A DNA stretch of 42,912 nt, taken from Candidatus Omnitrophota bacterium (GTDB lineage Bacteria; Omnitrophota; Gorgyraeia; Gygaellales; Profunditerraquicolaceae). Shown in pieces: positions 7,993 through 16,357 of the stretch. Both the position numbers and the translations under genes were made by a program. Below the pieces are notes generated by a model. That model saw only the letters and a program-made list of their open reading frames with translations. It did not search any database and had not been told where the DNA came from. Where the stretch lies: contig JAHKAP010000075.1 in assembly GCA_018825985.1 (NCBI GenBank), positions 1-42,912 of the forward strand, in the 5' to 3' direction. Numbering within the stretch: the first letter of the stretch is position 1; every line of letters starts with the position of its first letter.

Positions 7993-8151
7993 TTAATTAC
8001 TGGAGTTTTCTTCCACAAATTTTCTGATCTCTTCGATATTCTCCAGGATTAATTTAGCTTTGCTTACGCCAAAAGAAAACGGGTATTGGTCTTCTTCGCT
8101 TCTTTTAATTACAATTAACGGTTTGCCCTTGAATTCGCTTCTCTCAACCAT
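7993..8151 (-). CDS. Small conserved protein of unknown function (52 aa)
   Basis: The ORF track starts further upstream, but ATG at 8149-8151 lies behind AAAAGGAGAATAC and gives a compact 52-aa protein, so I prefer it. The sequence has a beta-strand-rich core (KGKPLIVIKR), a PFSFGVSKAKLIL block and an acidic helix ending in FVEEN. Short proteins with this FSFG-KAKL pattern occur as uncharacterised genes in various bacteria, as far as I recall. Its start overlaps the folC stop by eight bases and it precedes mnmE by eight bases, so it is cotranscribed. No function is assigned. Confidence 0.75.
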   Translation of the reverse strand: MVERSEFKGKPLIVIKRSEEDQYPFSFGVSKAKLILENIEEIRKFVEENSSN

Positions 8152-9526
8152 GTATTCTCCTTTTCTGTTGGAAATTAACCCTAAATTCACCTACTACAAA
8201 CAACGAACCGCAAACTAAAATTAAATCCTCTTTTTTTGCTAGTTGGATAGCCTTATTCTTGGCTTCCTTAATACTATTCAAAATATAGCTCTCCTTGCCT
8301 TCAAAGCCTTCGTTCAAAACTTGCGGCTCAGCAGCCCGGGGATTATTGGCCCTGGTTAAAATAACTACATCCGCTAAGTCATATAATTCAGTACAGATGC
8401 CTTTTATATCCTTATCCTTGGAAACGCCTAAAACTAAAATTAATTTCTTATACCGGAAATACTTCTTTATAGTTTTTTTTAAGGCTCTGGCGGAAGCAAT
8501 ATTCTGGGCTCCGTCCAGGATTACATACGGCATTCTGGAAACAACCTCGCATCTCCCCGGCCAGGCAGTATTATAGAGCCCTTTTCTTATTGTATCAACA
8601 TCTACTTTTACTTTATACGCACGTAAAGCCTCAACAACGCCTATTGCTATCGCGGCATTTACTAATTGATGTTTTCCGATCAATTGAATCATTAAATCAG
8701 TGTATTTCTCAGCTCTAATCTTAACTTCAAAGCCATATATAGTTTTCTTATAAATTATATCCCTGCCGAATTCATATAACCTAGCCTTGACTTCCCGGCA
8801 GCGCTTGCGAATAACTACCATTGCCTCAGGTTCTTGCGGAGCAGAAATTACTATTTGGCCCGAAGTTTTAATGATACCGGACTTCTCAGAAGCGATCTCC
8901 TTTAAAGTATTGCCTAATTTCTGAGTATGTTCATAACTTAACGGGGTTATGGCGCAAACCAGTGAGTCTGCCGCGTTTGTAGCATCCAGCCTTCCGCCTA
9001 AACCTGTCTCTAATACCGCGAAGTCAACTTCATTCTCTTTGAAATAAACAAAAGCCATAGAGGTATAAACTTCAAAGAAAGAAAGCGGTCCATATTTGGA
9101 GTTTTTATTATATTCTTCTACGTCTGGTTTTAATTTACCAACCAAGGCGCTAAGTTCGCCTTTTGAAATCATTCCTTCAAAATCACCTGAAAGTCCGGGG
9201 CCTGAGGCCTGAAGCTTGCCTGCCTCACCGGTAGGCAGAGAACAGAGGATACGAATCCTCTCGCGAAAATCAGACAAATGAGGAGAAGTATATAGGCCGA
9301 CTTTATACCCGGCCTCTTTCAAGATATAAGCAATAAAAGCGCAGGTAGAGCCTTTACCCTTGGTTCCGGCGATATGAACACATTTTAAAGAATCCTGAGG
9401 ATTGCCTATTATTTCAAGGAAATCCGCAATCCGTTCCAGTTTTAATGATTCTTTATAAGACCAAACCGGTATCCTTTCATAATTAATAAACGACTCTAGA
9501 TATTTGATTGTTTCAAGGTAGGGCAT
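8144..9526 (-). CDS. folC: Folylpolyglutamate synthase / dihydrofolate synthase
   Basis: FolC adds glutamate to dihydropteroate and folates. It belongs to the Mur ligase family: P-loop GTKGKGST near residue 54-61, YTSPHLSDFRERI, ETGLGGRLDATN, and the C-terminal Mur-type domain with LVLGVSKDKD. At 460 aa it is slightly long because of an extra segment of roughly 20 residues after RERIRI (CSLPTGEAGKLQASGPG...). The DNA there holds a near-perfect palindrome, CTGCCTCACCGGTAGGCAG (9220-9238), and an AGGCCTCAGGCC dyad, which looks like a repeat inserted in frame. The gene follows purH by nine bases. Confidence 0.95.
   Translation of the reverse strand: MPYLETIKYLESFINYERIPVWSYKESLKLERIADFLEIIGNPQDSLKCVHIAGTKGKGSTCAFIAYILKEAGYKVGLYTSPHLSDFRERIRILCSLPTGEAGKLQASGPGLSGDFEGMISKGELSALVGKLKPDVEEYNKNSKYGPLSFFEVYTSMAFVYFKENEVDFAVLETGLGGRLDATNAADSLVCAITPLSYEHTQKLGNTLKEIASEKSGIIKTSGQIVISAPQEPEAMVVIRKRCREVKARLYEFGRDIIYKKTIYGFEVKIRAEKYTDLMIQLIGKHQLVNAAIAIGVVEALRAYKVKVDVDTIRKGLYNTAWPGRCEVVSRMPYVILDGAQNIASARALKKTIKKYFRYKKLILVLGVSKDKDIKGICTELYDLADVVILTRANNPRAAEPQVLNEGFEGKESYILNSIKEAKNKAIQLAKKEDLILVCGSLFVVGEFRVNFQQKRRIHG
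9220..9238. repeat. Palindromic repeat inside folC
   Basis: CTGCCTCACCGGTAGGCAG is palindromic except at one position pair around its ACCGGT centre. It encodes part of a segment (LPTGEAGK on the minus strand) absent from the usual FolC alignment. Related sequence appears within mnmE near 7770-7790. Confidence 0.6.
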
Positions 9527-9535
9527 TAGGGACTA

Positions 9536-11083
9536 TTAGTGTTTAAAGTGCCTGACCCCAGTAAAGACCATGGCGATCTTGTGCTTATCGCAGGCTGAAA
9601 TCACTTCTTTATCGGCGATTGAACCGCCGGGCTGGATTATAGCTTTGATCCCCGCTTTAGCCGCAACAATTATTGAGTCGGGTTTGGGGAAAAAACCGTC
9701 TGAGGCTAAACAAGAATTTTTGCTTAAGTGGCCGGCTTTATTCCCGGCCAAAACCACCGAATCCACCCTGGACGTCTGGCCTGCTCCTATCCCTACTGTC
9801 CGGGTATCTTTGGCCAAAACTATGGCGTTGGATTTAACATGCTTAGCCACTTTCCAGGCAAAGATAAGGCTTAAAGCCTGTTTTCTGGTCGGCTTTTTCT
9901 TAGTAACCAATTTAAAACTTGACTCATCTATCATCAAGCTATCCTTATCCTGCAACAACAACCCGCCTTCAATTTTTTTAATATCATATTTATCCCCGGA
10001 TTCAGAATTCTCTAACTTCAGAATACGCAGATTCTTTTTAGAAGATAAAATCTCTAAGGCTTCTTCGGAAAAAGAAGGGGCAATGATGCATTCCAGGAAT
10101 CCGCTGGCAAAAATCGCCTTAGCAACCTTTAAATCCACTTCCTGGTTTAAACCTACAATCCCCCCGAATGCCGATAAAGAGTCGGATTTAAAAGCATCCT
10201 TATAAGCCTCAGCCAAACATTCAGCCTGGGCAACCCCGCAAGGATTATTGTGCTTGATAATTACCGCTGCAGGATCATCAAATTCCCGGACCAGATTCCA
10301 GGCGCTGTTTAAATCCAAAAGGTTATTAAAAGAGAGTTCCTTGCCGTGGAGTTGTTTTAAATCCGGTAGCCCGCCGGAACCGCAAATTTGCTTATAAAAA
10401 GCTGCTTTTTGATGGGGATTTTCCCCGTAACGCAGATCCTGGATCTTAATAAATCCCAGGCTCAAGGCTTCAGGAAGAATTTCTTGCTGCAATTCTTTGT
10501 TGCCCAGATATTCGGCAATAGCCGCATCATAACGCGAGGTGAGCTCAAATACCCGCCGGGCAAATTTTTTGGCTATTCCTTCATTAATCGCGCCGCTATT
10601 ACACTCTAACTCCCGGATTATCTGAGGATATTGGGCAGCGGAAGAAACCACTACCACTGAAGCATGATTTTTAGCTGCTGAACGCAGCATCCCCGGTCCG
10701 CCGATATCTATATTTTCAATTGCCTCTTCCTCGTTCGCTCCGGGCTTTGCCAGGGTTTCCTCAAAAGGGTAAAGATTAATCACCACCATATCGATCAACC
10801 CCAGGCCAAGCTCTTTGATTTTTTGCATATGCCCAGGGTTGTCGCGCCGGGCCAATAGCCCGGCATGCACTTTAGGGTGGAGAGTTTTAACCCTGCCGTC
10901 GAGGATTTCCGGAAACCCGGTATAATCTGATATCTCTATAACCGGAATATTGTTTTCTTTTAAGGTTTTGGCTGTGCCACCCGTAGAGATAATCTCAACC
11001 CCCGCCTTAACCAGGGCCAGACATAGTTCCACTATCCCCTCTTTATTCGAAACGCTGACTAACGCTCTTTTGATCTTTATCAT
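9536..11083 (-). CDS. purH: Bifunctional AICAR transformylase / IMP cyclohydrolase
   Basis: PurH performs the last two steps of IMP synthesis: formyl transfer from 10-formyl-tetrahydrofolate to AICAR and ring closure. The N-terminal MGS-like cyclohydrolase domain is clear (ALVSVSNKEGI, STGGTAKTL, DGRVKTLHPKVHAGLL, about 1-130), as is the transformylase domain with the catalytic Lys-His in KHNNPCG near residue 275 and the C-terminal SDGFFPKPD and QPGGSIAD blocks. At 515 aa it is full length. The ATG overlaps the stop codon of the preceding YchF-like gene by four bases, implying translational coupling. Confidence 0.97.
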   Translation of the reverse strand: MIKIKRALVSVSNKEGIVELCLALVKAGVEIISTGGTAKTLKENNIPVIEISDYTGFPEILDGRVKTLHPKVHAGLLARRDNPGHMQKIKELGLGLIDMVVINLYPFEETLAKPGANEEEAIENIDIGGPGMLRSAAKNHASVVVVSSAAQYPQIIRELECNSGAINEGIAKKFARRVFELTSRYDAAIAEYLGNKELQQEILPEALSLGFIKIQDLRYGENPHQKAAFYKQICGSGGLPDLKQLHGKELSFNNLLDLNSAWNLVREFDDPAAVIIKHNNPCGVAQAECLAEAYKDAFKSDSLSAFGGIVGLNQEVDLKVAKAIFASGFLECIIAPSFSEEALEILSSKKNLRILKLENSESGDKYDIKKIEGGLLLQDKDSLMIDESSFKLVTKKKPTRKQALSLIFAWKVAKHVKSNAIVLAKDTRTVGIGAGQTSRVDSVVLAGNKAGHLSKNSCLASDGFFPKPDSIIVAAKAGIKAIIQPGGSIADKEVISACDKHKIAMVFTGVRHFKH

Positions 11084-11784
11084 TTATTAAACCTGAACAC
11101 CATATAATCGCCGTCCTGGACCAGGTATTCTTTATTCTCCAGTCGCAGGTGGTTATTATTTTTAGCTTGATTTAAGCCCTGATCATTGATTAAATCCTGG
11201 TAGGCTACTACCTCTGCCCGGATAAAACCCTTTTGGATATCAGAATGTATCGCCCCGGAGGCTTCCCAGGCATTAGCCCCTTTTCTAACTGGCCAGGCAT
11301 GGGCATCTTTTTCCCCGGCGGTAAAAAAAGACACGTATCCGAAATGATAATACGCCGAGAATAAAAGCTTATTCTTATTCTCGATCTCTGAAGGTGTTGT
11401 CAGGTATACCGGTTTTATGGTTAATAAAGAGTAGCCGGCAATTAATTTTTTCTCTTCTTCGCTTAAGGGTACCTGCGAAAGAAAACCTTCTTTATCCAAA
11501 ATCTCCTTAAAACGGGTGAATAAATTTTTTTCCAGGGCATCGGCAGAGCGCTCCAGCCTGGCCTCAACAAATTCAATATCACTGATAATTAAATCCAGCT
11601 TTGCCTGCTCCGGGGCGATAATCCCGTCTGCTTCACAAAGCTTTTCCTTCTCGGTAAGCAGATCAACCTGGATACAGACCTTCTTGGCGGATTTAAACAT
11701 ATCTTTCAAGACATCTAATCTTTCATCATCGATATTCCCCTTACCTGGGGATAAACTGTCAATTCCAATTATACCTATTTTCAT
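11080..11784 (-). CDS. YchF/OLA1-like protein lacking the GTPase P-loop, TGS domain at C-terminus
   Basis: The start ATG (11782-11784) follows GAGGAGTAAA, in which the EF-G-like stop codon is embedded, so the two genes are translationally coupled. The 234-aa product aligns by eye with YchF: a short N-terminus (KIGIIGIDSL) where the G1 loop should be, an ERLDVL segment equivalent to the DPRLDxL region, a helical coiled-coil arm (about 75-140, EARLERS..., LSEEEKKLI), and a full C-terminal TGS/DUF933 region (WPVRKGANAW, GAIHSDIQKGFIRAEVVAYQDL, YLVQDGDYMVFRF). No GxxxxGKS, DxxG or NKxD motif exists. YchF is normally about 363 aa and hydrolyses ATP/GTP on ribosomes. The ORF is intact, so this looks like a nucleotide-independent derivative and not a decaying gene. 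Confidence 0.85.
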   Translation of the reverse strand: MKIGIIGIDSLSPGKGNIDDERLDVLKDMFKSAKKVCIQVDLLTEKEKLCEADGIIAPEQAKLDLIISDIEFVEARLERSADALEKNLFTRFKEILDKEGFLSQVPLSEEEKKLIAGYSLLTIKPVYLTTPSEIENKNKLLFSAYYHFGYVSFFTAGEKDAHAWPVRKGANAWEASGAIHSDIQKGFIRAEVVAYQDLINDQGLNQAKNNNHLRLENKEYLVQDGDYMVFRFNK

Positions 11785-11785
11785 T

Positions 11786-13723
11786 TTACTCCTCTTCTTC
11801 GTGTTTCCTGGTGGCCTGATATTGAGCAATAATAGTATTAGCAATTTTTACCGGCACCTGTTCATAATGGTTGAATTTCATAATATAACTACCCTTACCC
11901 TGGGTCATTGAACGTAAATCATTGGCATAAGTGAACATTTCAGCCAAAGGAACAATAGCCTTGACTGCCTGGCTTTTTCCTTTTACCTCCATCCCCATCG
12001 GCCTGCCCCGGCGCTGATTTAGATCTCCGGAGATCTGGCCCAAAAATTCTTCCGGGATAAAAACCTCCACATCCATTATCGGCTCTAATAACGCCGGTCC
12101 CGCGGCTAAGGCTGCCTTTCTTAAAGCCATTGAGCCCGCCCGCTGAAAAGCATTATCTGATGAATCTACTTCGTGGAATGAGCCGTCGTAAAGAATTACC
12201 TGAATATCTACCATCGGATTGCCGCTGACTGCGCCTTCAGCCATGGCATGCCTTACTCCTTTTTCAACCGAAGGGATGAAATTCTTGGGGATCGCTCCGC
12301 CGACTATCTTATCTACAAATTCAAATCCCTTACCATGCTCTAAAGGGTGCACTTCGATCCAGACATCTCCATATTGGCCCCGGCCGCCGGACTGGCGCTT
12401 AAATTTACCCTGGACCTTGGCAGTCTTGGTTATGGTTTCTTTATAGGGCACTTTGGGCGTGCCCAGGTCTACTCCGACATTAAATCTTTTCTTAAGCCGG
12501 TTGACCATGACATTCAAATGCAAATCTCCTAAGCCGGAGATGAGCATTTCCTTGGTTTCCTGGTCTACTTTTACCCGAAAAGTATGGTCTTCTGCCACCA
12601 ATTTAGCCAGAGCCTGGGATATTTTCTCCTCATCCTGGCGGGTATGAGGCTTAACTGAGGCTGAAATCATGGCCTCGGGATAGACTACCGGTTTAAAAAT
12701 AACCGGATGAGCCTGATCAGCGATACTATCCGATGCCTGAGTCTGCTTTAATTTCGGGACCGCCACAATATCCCCGCAAGCGGCAACATCAACCCCCCTC
12801 TGTTCTTTTCCTTGTAAAAAATATATCTGGCCGATACGCTCGCTGGCCTTCTGGGTAACATTATAAAAACTGGTATTGGCAGATAATTTTCCGGAAAAAA
12901 TCCTGACCATGCTTAATTGGCCCACATAAGGGTCGATAATGTTCTTAAATACAAAACCGGCTAAAGGAGAAGTCTCACTAAAACTGATTTGGCCCTCCTG
13001 CATCTCTAAAGCAGGCCGGTAAATAGGAGAGGCTGAATAATCTTTAATTATCTTTAATAGTTCTTCGATGCCGGTGCCACTCTGGTTAGAACCAAAAACT
13101 ATCGGAAAAACCTTGGATAATCTTATCGCCTTACCCAAACCCTGGCTTACTTCTTCACCGGAAAGTTTACCGTCATTGAGATATTTTTCTAAAAGCTGAT
13201 CGTCGCTTTCGGCAACCAGCTCGGCTAATTCATCTTCTTTGGCGGTTGAGATAACCACAGCTTTTGAAGAAAGGGTATCTTTGATATCCTTTACTACTTT
13301 ATTCAGATCCACATTCTCTTTATCAATCTTATTTACGAAAATTATCCTGGGAAGGTTGTTTTCTTCGGCCAGGGCCCAGGCTCTTTCAGCGCCTACCTCT
13401 ACTCCGGAAACAGCATCTATTACTATAACCGCGTTATCCACCGCCCGGATGCAAGCTAAGACATCTCCGTAGAAATCAGCGTATCCCGGGGCATCTACAA
13501 TTTGTATCTGCGCGCCCTGATATGAGCAATTTAAGAAACTAGCGTTGATCGAACTTTTGCGTTCGATCTCGTCGGAATTATAATCGCTTACAGTATTCCC
13601 TTCCAAGACTGTGCCTTTGCGCGAGATCGCGCCACATTTGAATAGGATATTTTCGGCAAGTGAGGTTTTACCGGATTGGGCATGGCCTAAAAAGATTACG
13701 CTCCTTTTGTCGTGAATGTTCAT
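11786..13723 (-). CDS. Elongation factor G-like GTPase (FusA2-type)
   Basis: This is a five-domain translational GTPase of the EF-G family, 645 aa, about 45-50 shorter than canonical EF-G. G1 is GHAQSGKT (canonical GHIDAGKT), G3 is DAPGYADF, in which Tyr replaces the catalytic His of DTPGH, and the switch I RGITI motif reads SSINAS; G4 VNKID is intact. These changes are typical of the FusA2/EF-G-like subgroup whose role is unclear and which usually coexists with a true EF-G. Domain IV and V motifs (GGAIPKNFIPSVEKG, PLAEMFTYANDLRSMTQG) are well kept. It is the first gene of its operon, behind a good promoter and AAAGGAG. Confidence 0.92.
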   Translation of the reverse strand: MNIHDKRSVIFLGHAQSGKTSLAENILFKCGAISRKGTVLEGNTVSDYNSDEIERKSSINASFLNCSYQGAQIQIVDAPGYADFYGDVLACIRAVDNAVIVIDAVSGVEVGAERAWALAEENNLPRIIFVNKIDKENVDLNKVVKDIKDTLSSKAVVISTAKEDELAELVAESDDQLLEKYLNDGKLSGEEVSQGLGKAIRLSKVFPIVFGSNQSGTGIEELLKIIKDYSASPIYRPALEMQEGQISFSETSPLAGFVFKNIIDPYVGQLSMVRIFSGKLSANTSFYNVTQKASERIGQIYFLQGKEQRGVDVAACGDIVAVPKLKQTQASDSIADQAHPVIFKPVVYPEAMISASVKPHTRQDEEKISQALAKLVAEDHTFRVKVDQETKEMLISGLGDLHLNVMVNRLKKRFNVGVDLGTPKVPYKETITKTAKVQGKFKRQSGGRGQYGDVWIEVHPLEHGKGFEFVDKIVGGAIPKNFIPSVEKGVRHAMAEGAVSGNPMVDIQVILYDGSFHEVDSSDNAFQRAGSMALRKAALAAGPALLEPIMDVEVFIPEEFLGQISGDLNQRRGRPMGMEVKGKSQAVKAIVPLAEMFTYANDLRSMTQGKGSYIMKFNHYEQVPVKIANTIIAQYQATRKHEEEE

Positions 13724-13772
13724 CGGCGCTCTCCTTTATTAAGGTGGAAATCACTACAAGGATAACCAGTTT

Positions 13773-13801
13773 ATTTTAATATAAAGAGGTGTCTGGGTCA
13801 A
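13773..13801 (-). promoter_or_regulatory. Sigma70-type promoter of the EF-G-like/purH/folC/mnmE/folE operon
   Basis: On the minus strand TTGACC (13796-13801) and TAAAAT (13773-13778) are separated by exactly 17 bases. The predicted start lies about 40 bases before the EF-G-like ATG. No operator is obvious. Confidence 0.65.
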
Positions 13802-13844
13802 GGATAAAAGGGTTAGCTAAGTACCGAAAGTAGACAGAAATGAA

Positions 13845-15101
13845 TCACAGACTGAAAGTATCCATTATCGAAACCATTTCATTATTGATCTTTTTAAGAT
13901 GCTCCGGAACCGATTCCATCCCTTTAAAAGTGCCGGTCATTTTCGCCGTAAGATTATTCATCTGCTGCAAGAAAGAGAATATTTCCTTGATATCTTTATC
14001 TATATTATTAAGCTGGTCCCAAAAAAGTTCGGTTTTATTAATTTGTTCGTTTATTACCGAATTTATCTTAAAATACTTCTCGCTCGTATCGTTCATCAAC
14101 GTAAGCTGAGCGGAAAATTCCTGAAGAGTAATTTTAAGATTAGATATATTCTTCATATAATCGTTTTCGATCATCTCTTGTGCCTGGTTAAAGCCGGTAA
14201 AGCTCGAAATAATCCCATTAACAATATCGTATACTTCCTTAACCGAATCCTTGGTGTTATTAGACAGTTTGTGGACTTCTTCTGCCACCACCGCAAATCC
14301 CCTCCCCGCCTCTCCAGCGCGGGCAGCCTCGATAGCGGCGTTCAGGGCCAAAAGGTTAGTCTGTGAAGAGGTATTATCGAGTATTTTAGCTATCTCTTTG
14401 GCTTTCTCGGTATTAATAAGAACGCTGCTTATCTTCTGGTTCCAATCCATTATTATACTATGGACTGTATCTAATTTAGAGAGCGACTCCGCGGCCTGTT
14501 TTATAACCGTAGAGTTTTTCGTGAGAAATTGCACTGTTATATTATTAACATCATCCACTTCCGCAGAAATACGGAATAATACTTTTTTGAATTCCCCTAC
14601 CGTCTCCGATAATTGATGGGCGCTTGAATTTATTACCTCGGCCTTTTCGCTGCTCTTGGATGCCTTTGATACGATATTATCGAATTCCGCAAATGCGCTA
14701 TCGTAACCCTGCTTAAAAATAACGGTTACTTCGTTATTTTCTTCAATGCTTCTTTTGATCTTATAGAGGATATTGCGAATATATGCCGCAGCGATATTTA
14801 GGCCACCGGCAATCTTACCTATCTCATCATTCCTCGTGAGCAGCTCTTTTTGAATGGAGAATGTTTTAAGATTCCCATCGGATAAATTAGCTACATCTTT
14901 TAAAAGGATTTTGATATCGCGCTGATGGAAGAAAATGGTTACCAGGAAAGATAGGACGCCGCAGAAAAAGATAGCAAAGAAAATGGCCAGGCGGTGCTTG
15001 AATATAGCTTCGTCCCAGAATGACAATAACAGATATATAAAGCTATAAACTAAAACAAAAAATATACCACGTTTGATATTTTTATTCAATAATTCTGCCA
15101 A
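13845..15101 (-). CDS. Methyl-accepting chemotaxis protein without a periplasmic sensor domain
   Basis: The 418-aa protein has two membrane helices close together (about 11-28 and 38-58), leaving no room for a periplasmic ligand domain. A HAMP-like linker follows (about 60-115), then the antiparallel coiled-coil signalling domain with the conserved tip [27 protein letters not shown] split over the hairpin. Such receptors sense through the membrane or cytosol, or with partner proteins. It is the last gene of the KamA operon, four bases after a YeeE/YedE transporter, so it may respond to that transporter's substrate. No cheA, cheW or cheR is in the window. Confidence 0.9.
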   Translation of the reverse strand: MAELLNKNIKRGIFFVLVYSFIYLLLSFWDEAIFKHRLAIFFAIFFCGVLSFLVTIFFHQRDIKILLKDVANLSDGNLKTFSIQKELLTRNDEIGKIAGGLNIAAAYIRNILYKIKRSIEENNEVTVIFKQGYDSAFAEFDNIVSKASKSSEKAEVINSSAHQLSETVGEFKKVLFRISAEVDDVNNITVQFLTKNSTVIKQAAESLSKLDTVHSIIMDWNQKISSVLINTEKAKEIAKILDNTSSQTNLLALNAAIEAARAGEAGRGFAVVAEEVHKLSNNTKDSVKEVYDIVNGIISSFTGFNQAQEMIENDYMKNISNLKITLQEFSAQLTLMNDTSEKYFKINSVINEQINKTELFWDQLNNIDKDIKEIFSFLQQMNNLTAKMTGTFKGMESVPEHLKKINNEMVSIMDTFSL

Positions 15102-15105
15102 GGCA

Positions 15106-15627
15106 TTACTTTTTCTTTCCTATCAGATAAAGGCAAACGAGAGAAAAAAGCACTAGAATGGCCGCTATTGCGCCATTAGGAATTTTCAAAATATCACCTA
15201 AAAGTATGGCCTTTGTATTGTAGGCATCCTTGAGAAACGGATCTACGAACTTTATGACTAACGCCATGCCCGGGATAAAAGAGAGAAAAACAATAAGATA
15301 GAAAAGGTTTCCTTCCCCGATCTGCCTTAAGGTCCCAAGAATACATCCCCCGGCAAGCGATATGCCTATCCCGAATATAATCCCGGAAAGCACGTTAAAA
15401 AATCCATATCCTCTTAACTGGCCGACAGGCTTAAAACCGCCGAAGTAAAACCCGATTGTTGTAATTATAAAAATTATAAAAAATATGGTCATTATCCTCT
15501 TCGCTCTTCCGGCCATTATTGAAGCTAAGCCTTGTGAAAAACATATTCCCGCCCTTTGGACAAAAAAACCGAACCCCACCCCAAAGATAAATCCTACCAA
15601 TAATAATTTACCAAAGCTCATCTTCAA
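15106..15627 (-). CDS. YeeE/YedE-family transporter, second half-size subunit
   Basis: A 173-aa membrane protein with about five hydrophobic helices. It carries the family's paired Gly/Cys motifs: [14 protein letters not shown] in helix 1 and [21 protein letters not shown], where the Cys sits in the substrate path in thiosulfate transporter YeeE. Full-length YeeE has two pseudo-repeats; here they are separate genes (see 15643-16077). The transported substrate is likely a reduced sulfur species such as thiosulfate, given tusA upstream. It is preceded by AAAGGGAGG and follows its partner by 15 bases. Confidence 0.85.
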   Translation of the reverse strand: MKMSFGKLLLVGFIFGVGFGFFVQRAGICFSQGLASIMAGRAKRIMTIFFIIFIITTIGFYFGGFKPVGQLRGYGFFNVLSGIIFGIGISLAGGCILGTLRQIGEGNLFYLIVFLSFIPGMALVIKFVDPFLKDAYNTKAILLGDILKIPNGAIAAILVLFSLVCLYLIGKKK

Positions 15628-15642
15628 CCTCCCTTTCTATTA

Positions 15643-16077
15643 TTATTGAGAAATATTTTTGGTAAATATGGCATAGGTCAGAAAAGCACCGATGAATATG
15701 CCGGCGGCGGATAAAAAAGCATTGACGCTTAACATGGGCATGCCGGTAACAAAAACCGTAGTGCAAGTTCCCGGAGCCAACGTTACCCCTATCCCTATGA
15801 GGGTTCCGCTTAATATTGCCAAACCGATATCTCTGGCTTTAGGTAATCTTAAAATAAACTCTCCGAAAATTACCGCTCCCAATAGCGCGCCCGCTATCAC
15901 TCCGAGGTTGACTATAAATGCGAAAACAAAAGCATTGTTTGGACCGAAGGTTCCGATCATAGGAAGAAAGCTAGAGCCACCAATCCAAAATTTCTTAATA
16001 CTTAAATACATAATCACATTTAATAAAGCAAACCCGGCGGCCATGAGTTTGAAATTCGAAAATAACTTTTTTAACAT
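15643..16077 (-). CDS. YeeE/YedE-family transporter, first half-size subunit
   Basis: A 144-aa protein with about four membrane helices and the motif GTLIGIGVTLAPGTCTTVF, equivalent to the Gly-rich Cys motif of YeeE/YedE (DUF395) proteins. With the 173-aa neighbour it makes the two halves of a YeeE-like sulfur transporter, as in other two-gene arrangements of this family. It lies 40 bases downstream of tusA in the same operon. The substrate is inferred from the neighbours only. Confidence 0.82.
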   Translation of the reverse strand: MLKKLFSNFKLMAAGFALLNVIMYLSIKKFWIGGSSFLPMIGTFGPNNAFVFAFIVNLGVIAGALLGAVIFGEFILRLPKARDIGLAILSGTLIGIGVTLAPGTCTTVFVTGMPMLSVNAFLSAAGIFIGAFLTYAIFTKNISQ

Positions 16078-16117
16078 CCCCGCCCCCTTTCCAAAGGAAT
16101 GACCTTTTAAGTAAAAA

Positions 16118-16342
16118 TCATACTTTTTTATTGATTGTGATCTTCCAGCCCTTCTCTATCTTTTCTACCCGGACATCAGATTCGAAACTACCCAGCTCTT
16201 GGGGTATGCTCTTTATTGCTAAAGGATCATCTACGGTTATCTCGAGCTCATCTCCTTTCTTCAACTGATTAAAGACCCTTAGGGCAGTAATAACCGGGAT
16301 TGGACAGACTTTTCCTCTACATTCTACGATTTTCTTTTCCAT
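16118..16342 (-). CDS. tusA: TusA/SirA-family sulfur carrier protein
   Basis: The 74-aa protein has the TusA fold and the active-site motif CRGKVCPIPV, where the second Cys of the CPxP motif carries persulfide sulfur. TusA-like proteins receive sulfur from desulfurases or incoming thiosulfate and hand it to tRNA thiolation or other acceptors. It lies beside YeeE/YedE transporter genes, a pairing known from thiosulfate uptake systems (YeeD-YeeE). It follows kamA by 15 bases, so it is in the same transcript. The paralogue type (TusA, YedF or YeeD) is not decided by sequence reading alone. Confidence 0.88.
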   Translation of the reverse strand: MEKKIVECRGKVCPIPVITALRVFNQLKKGDELEITVDDPLAIKSIPQELGSFESDVRVEKIEKGWKITINKKV

Positions 16343-16357
16343 ATCGCTACCACTCCT

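Noticed and set aside
9570-10205. 211-aa plus-strand ORF
   Set aside because: It is an antisense shadow of purH.
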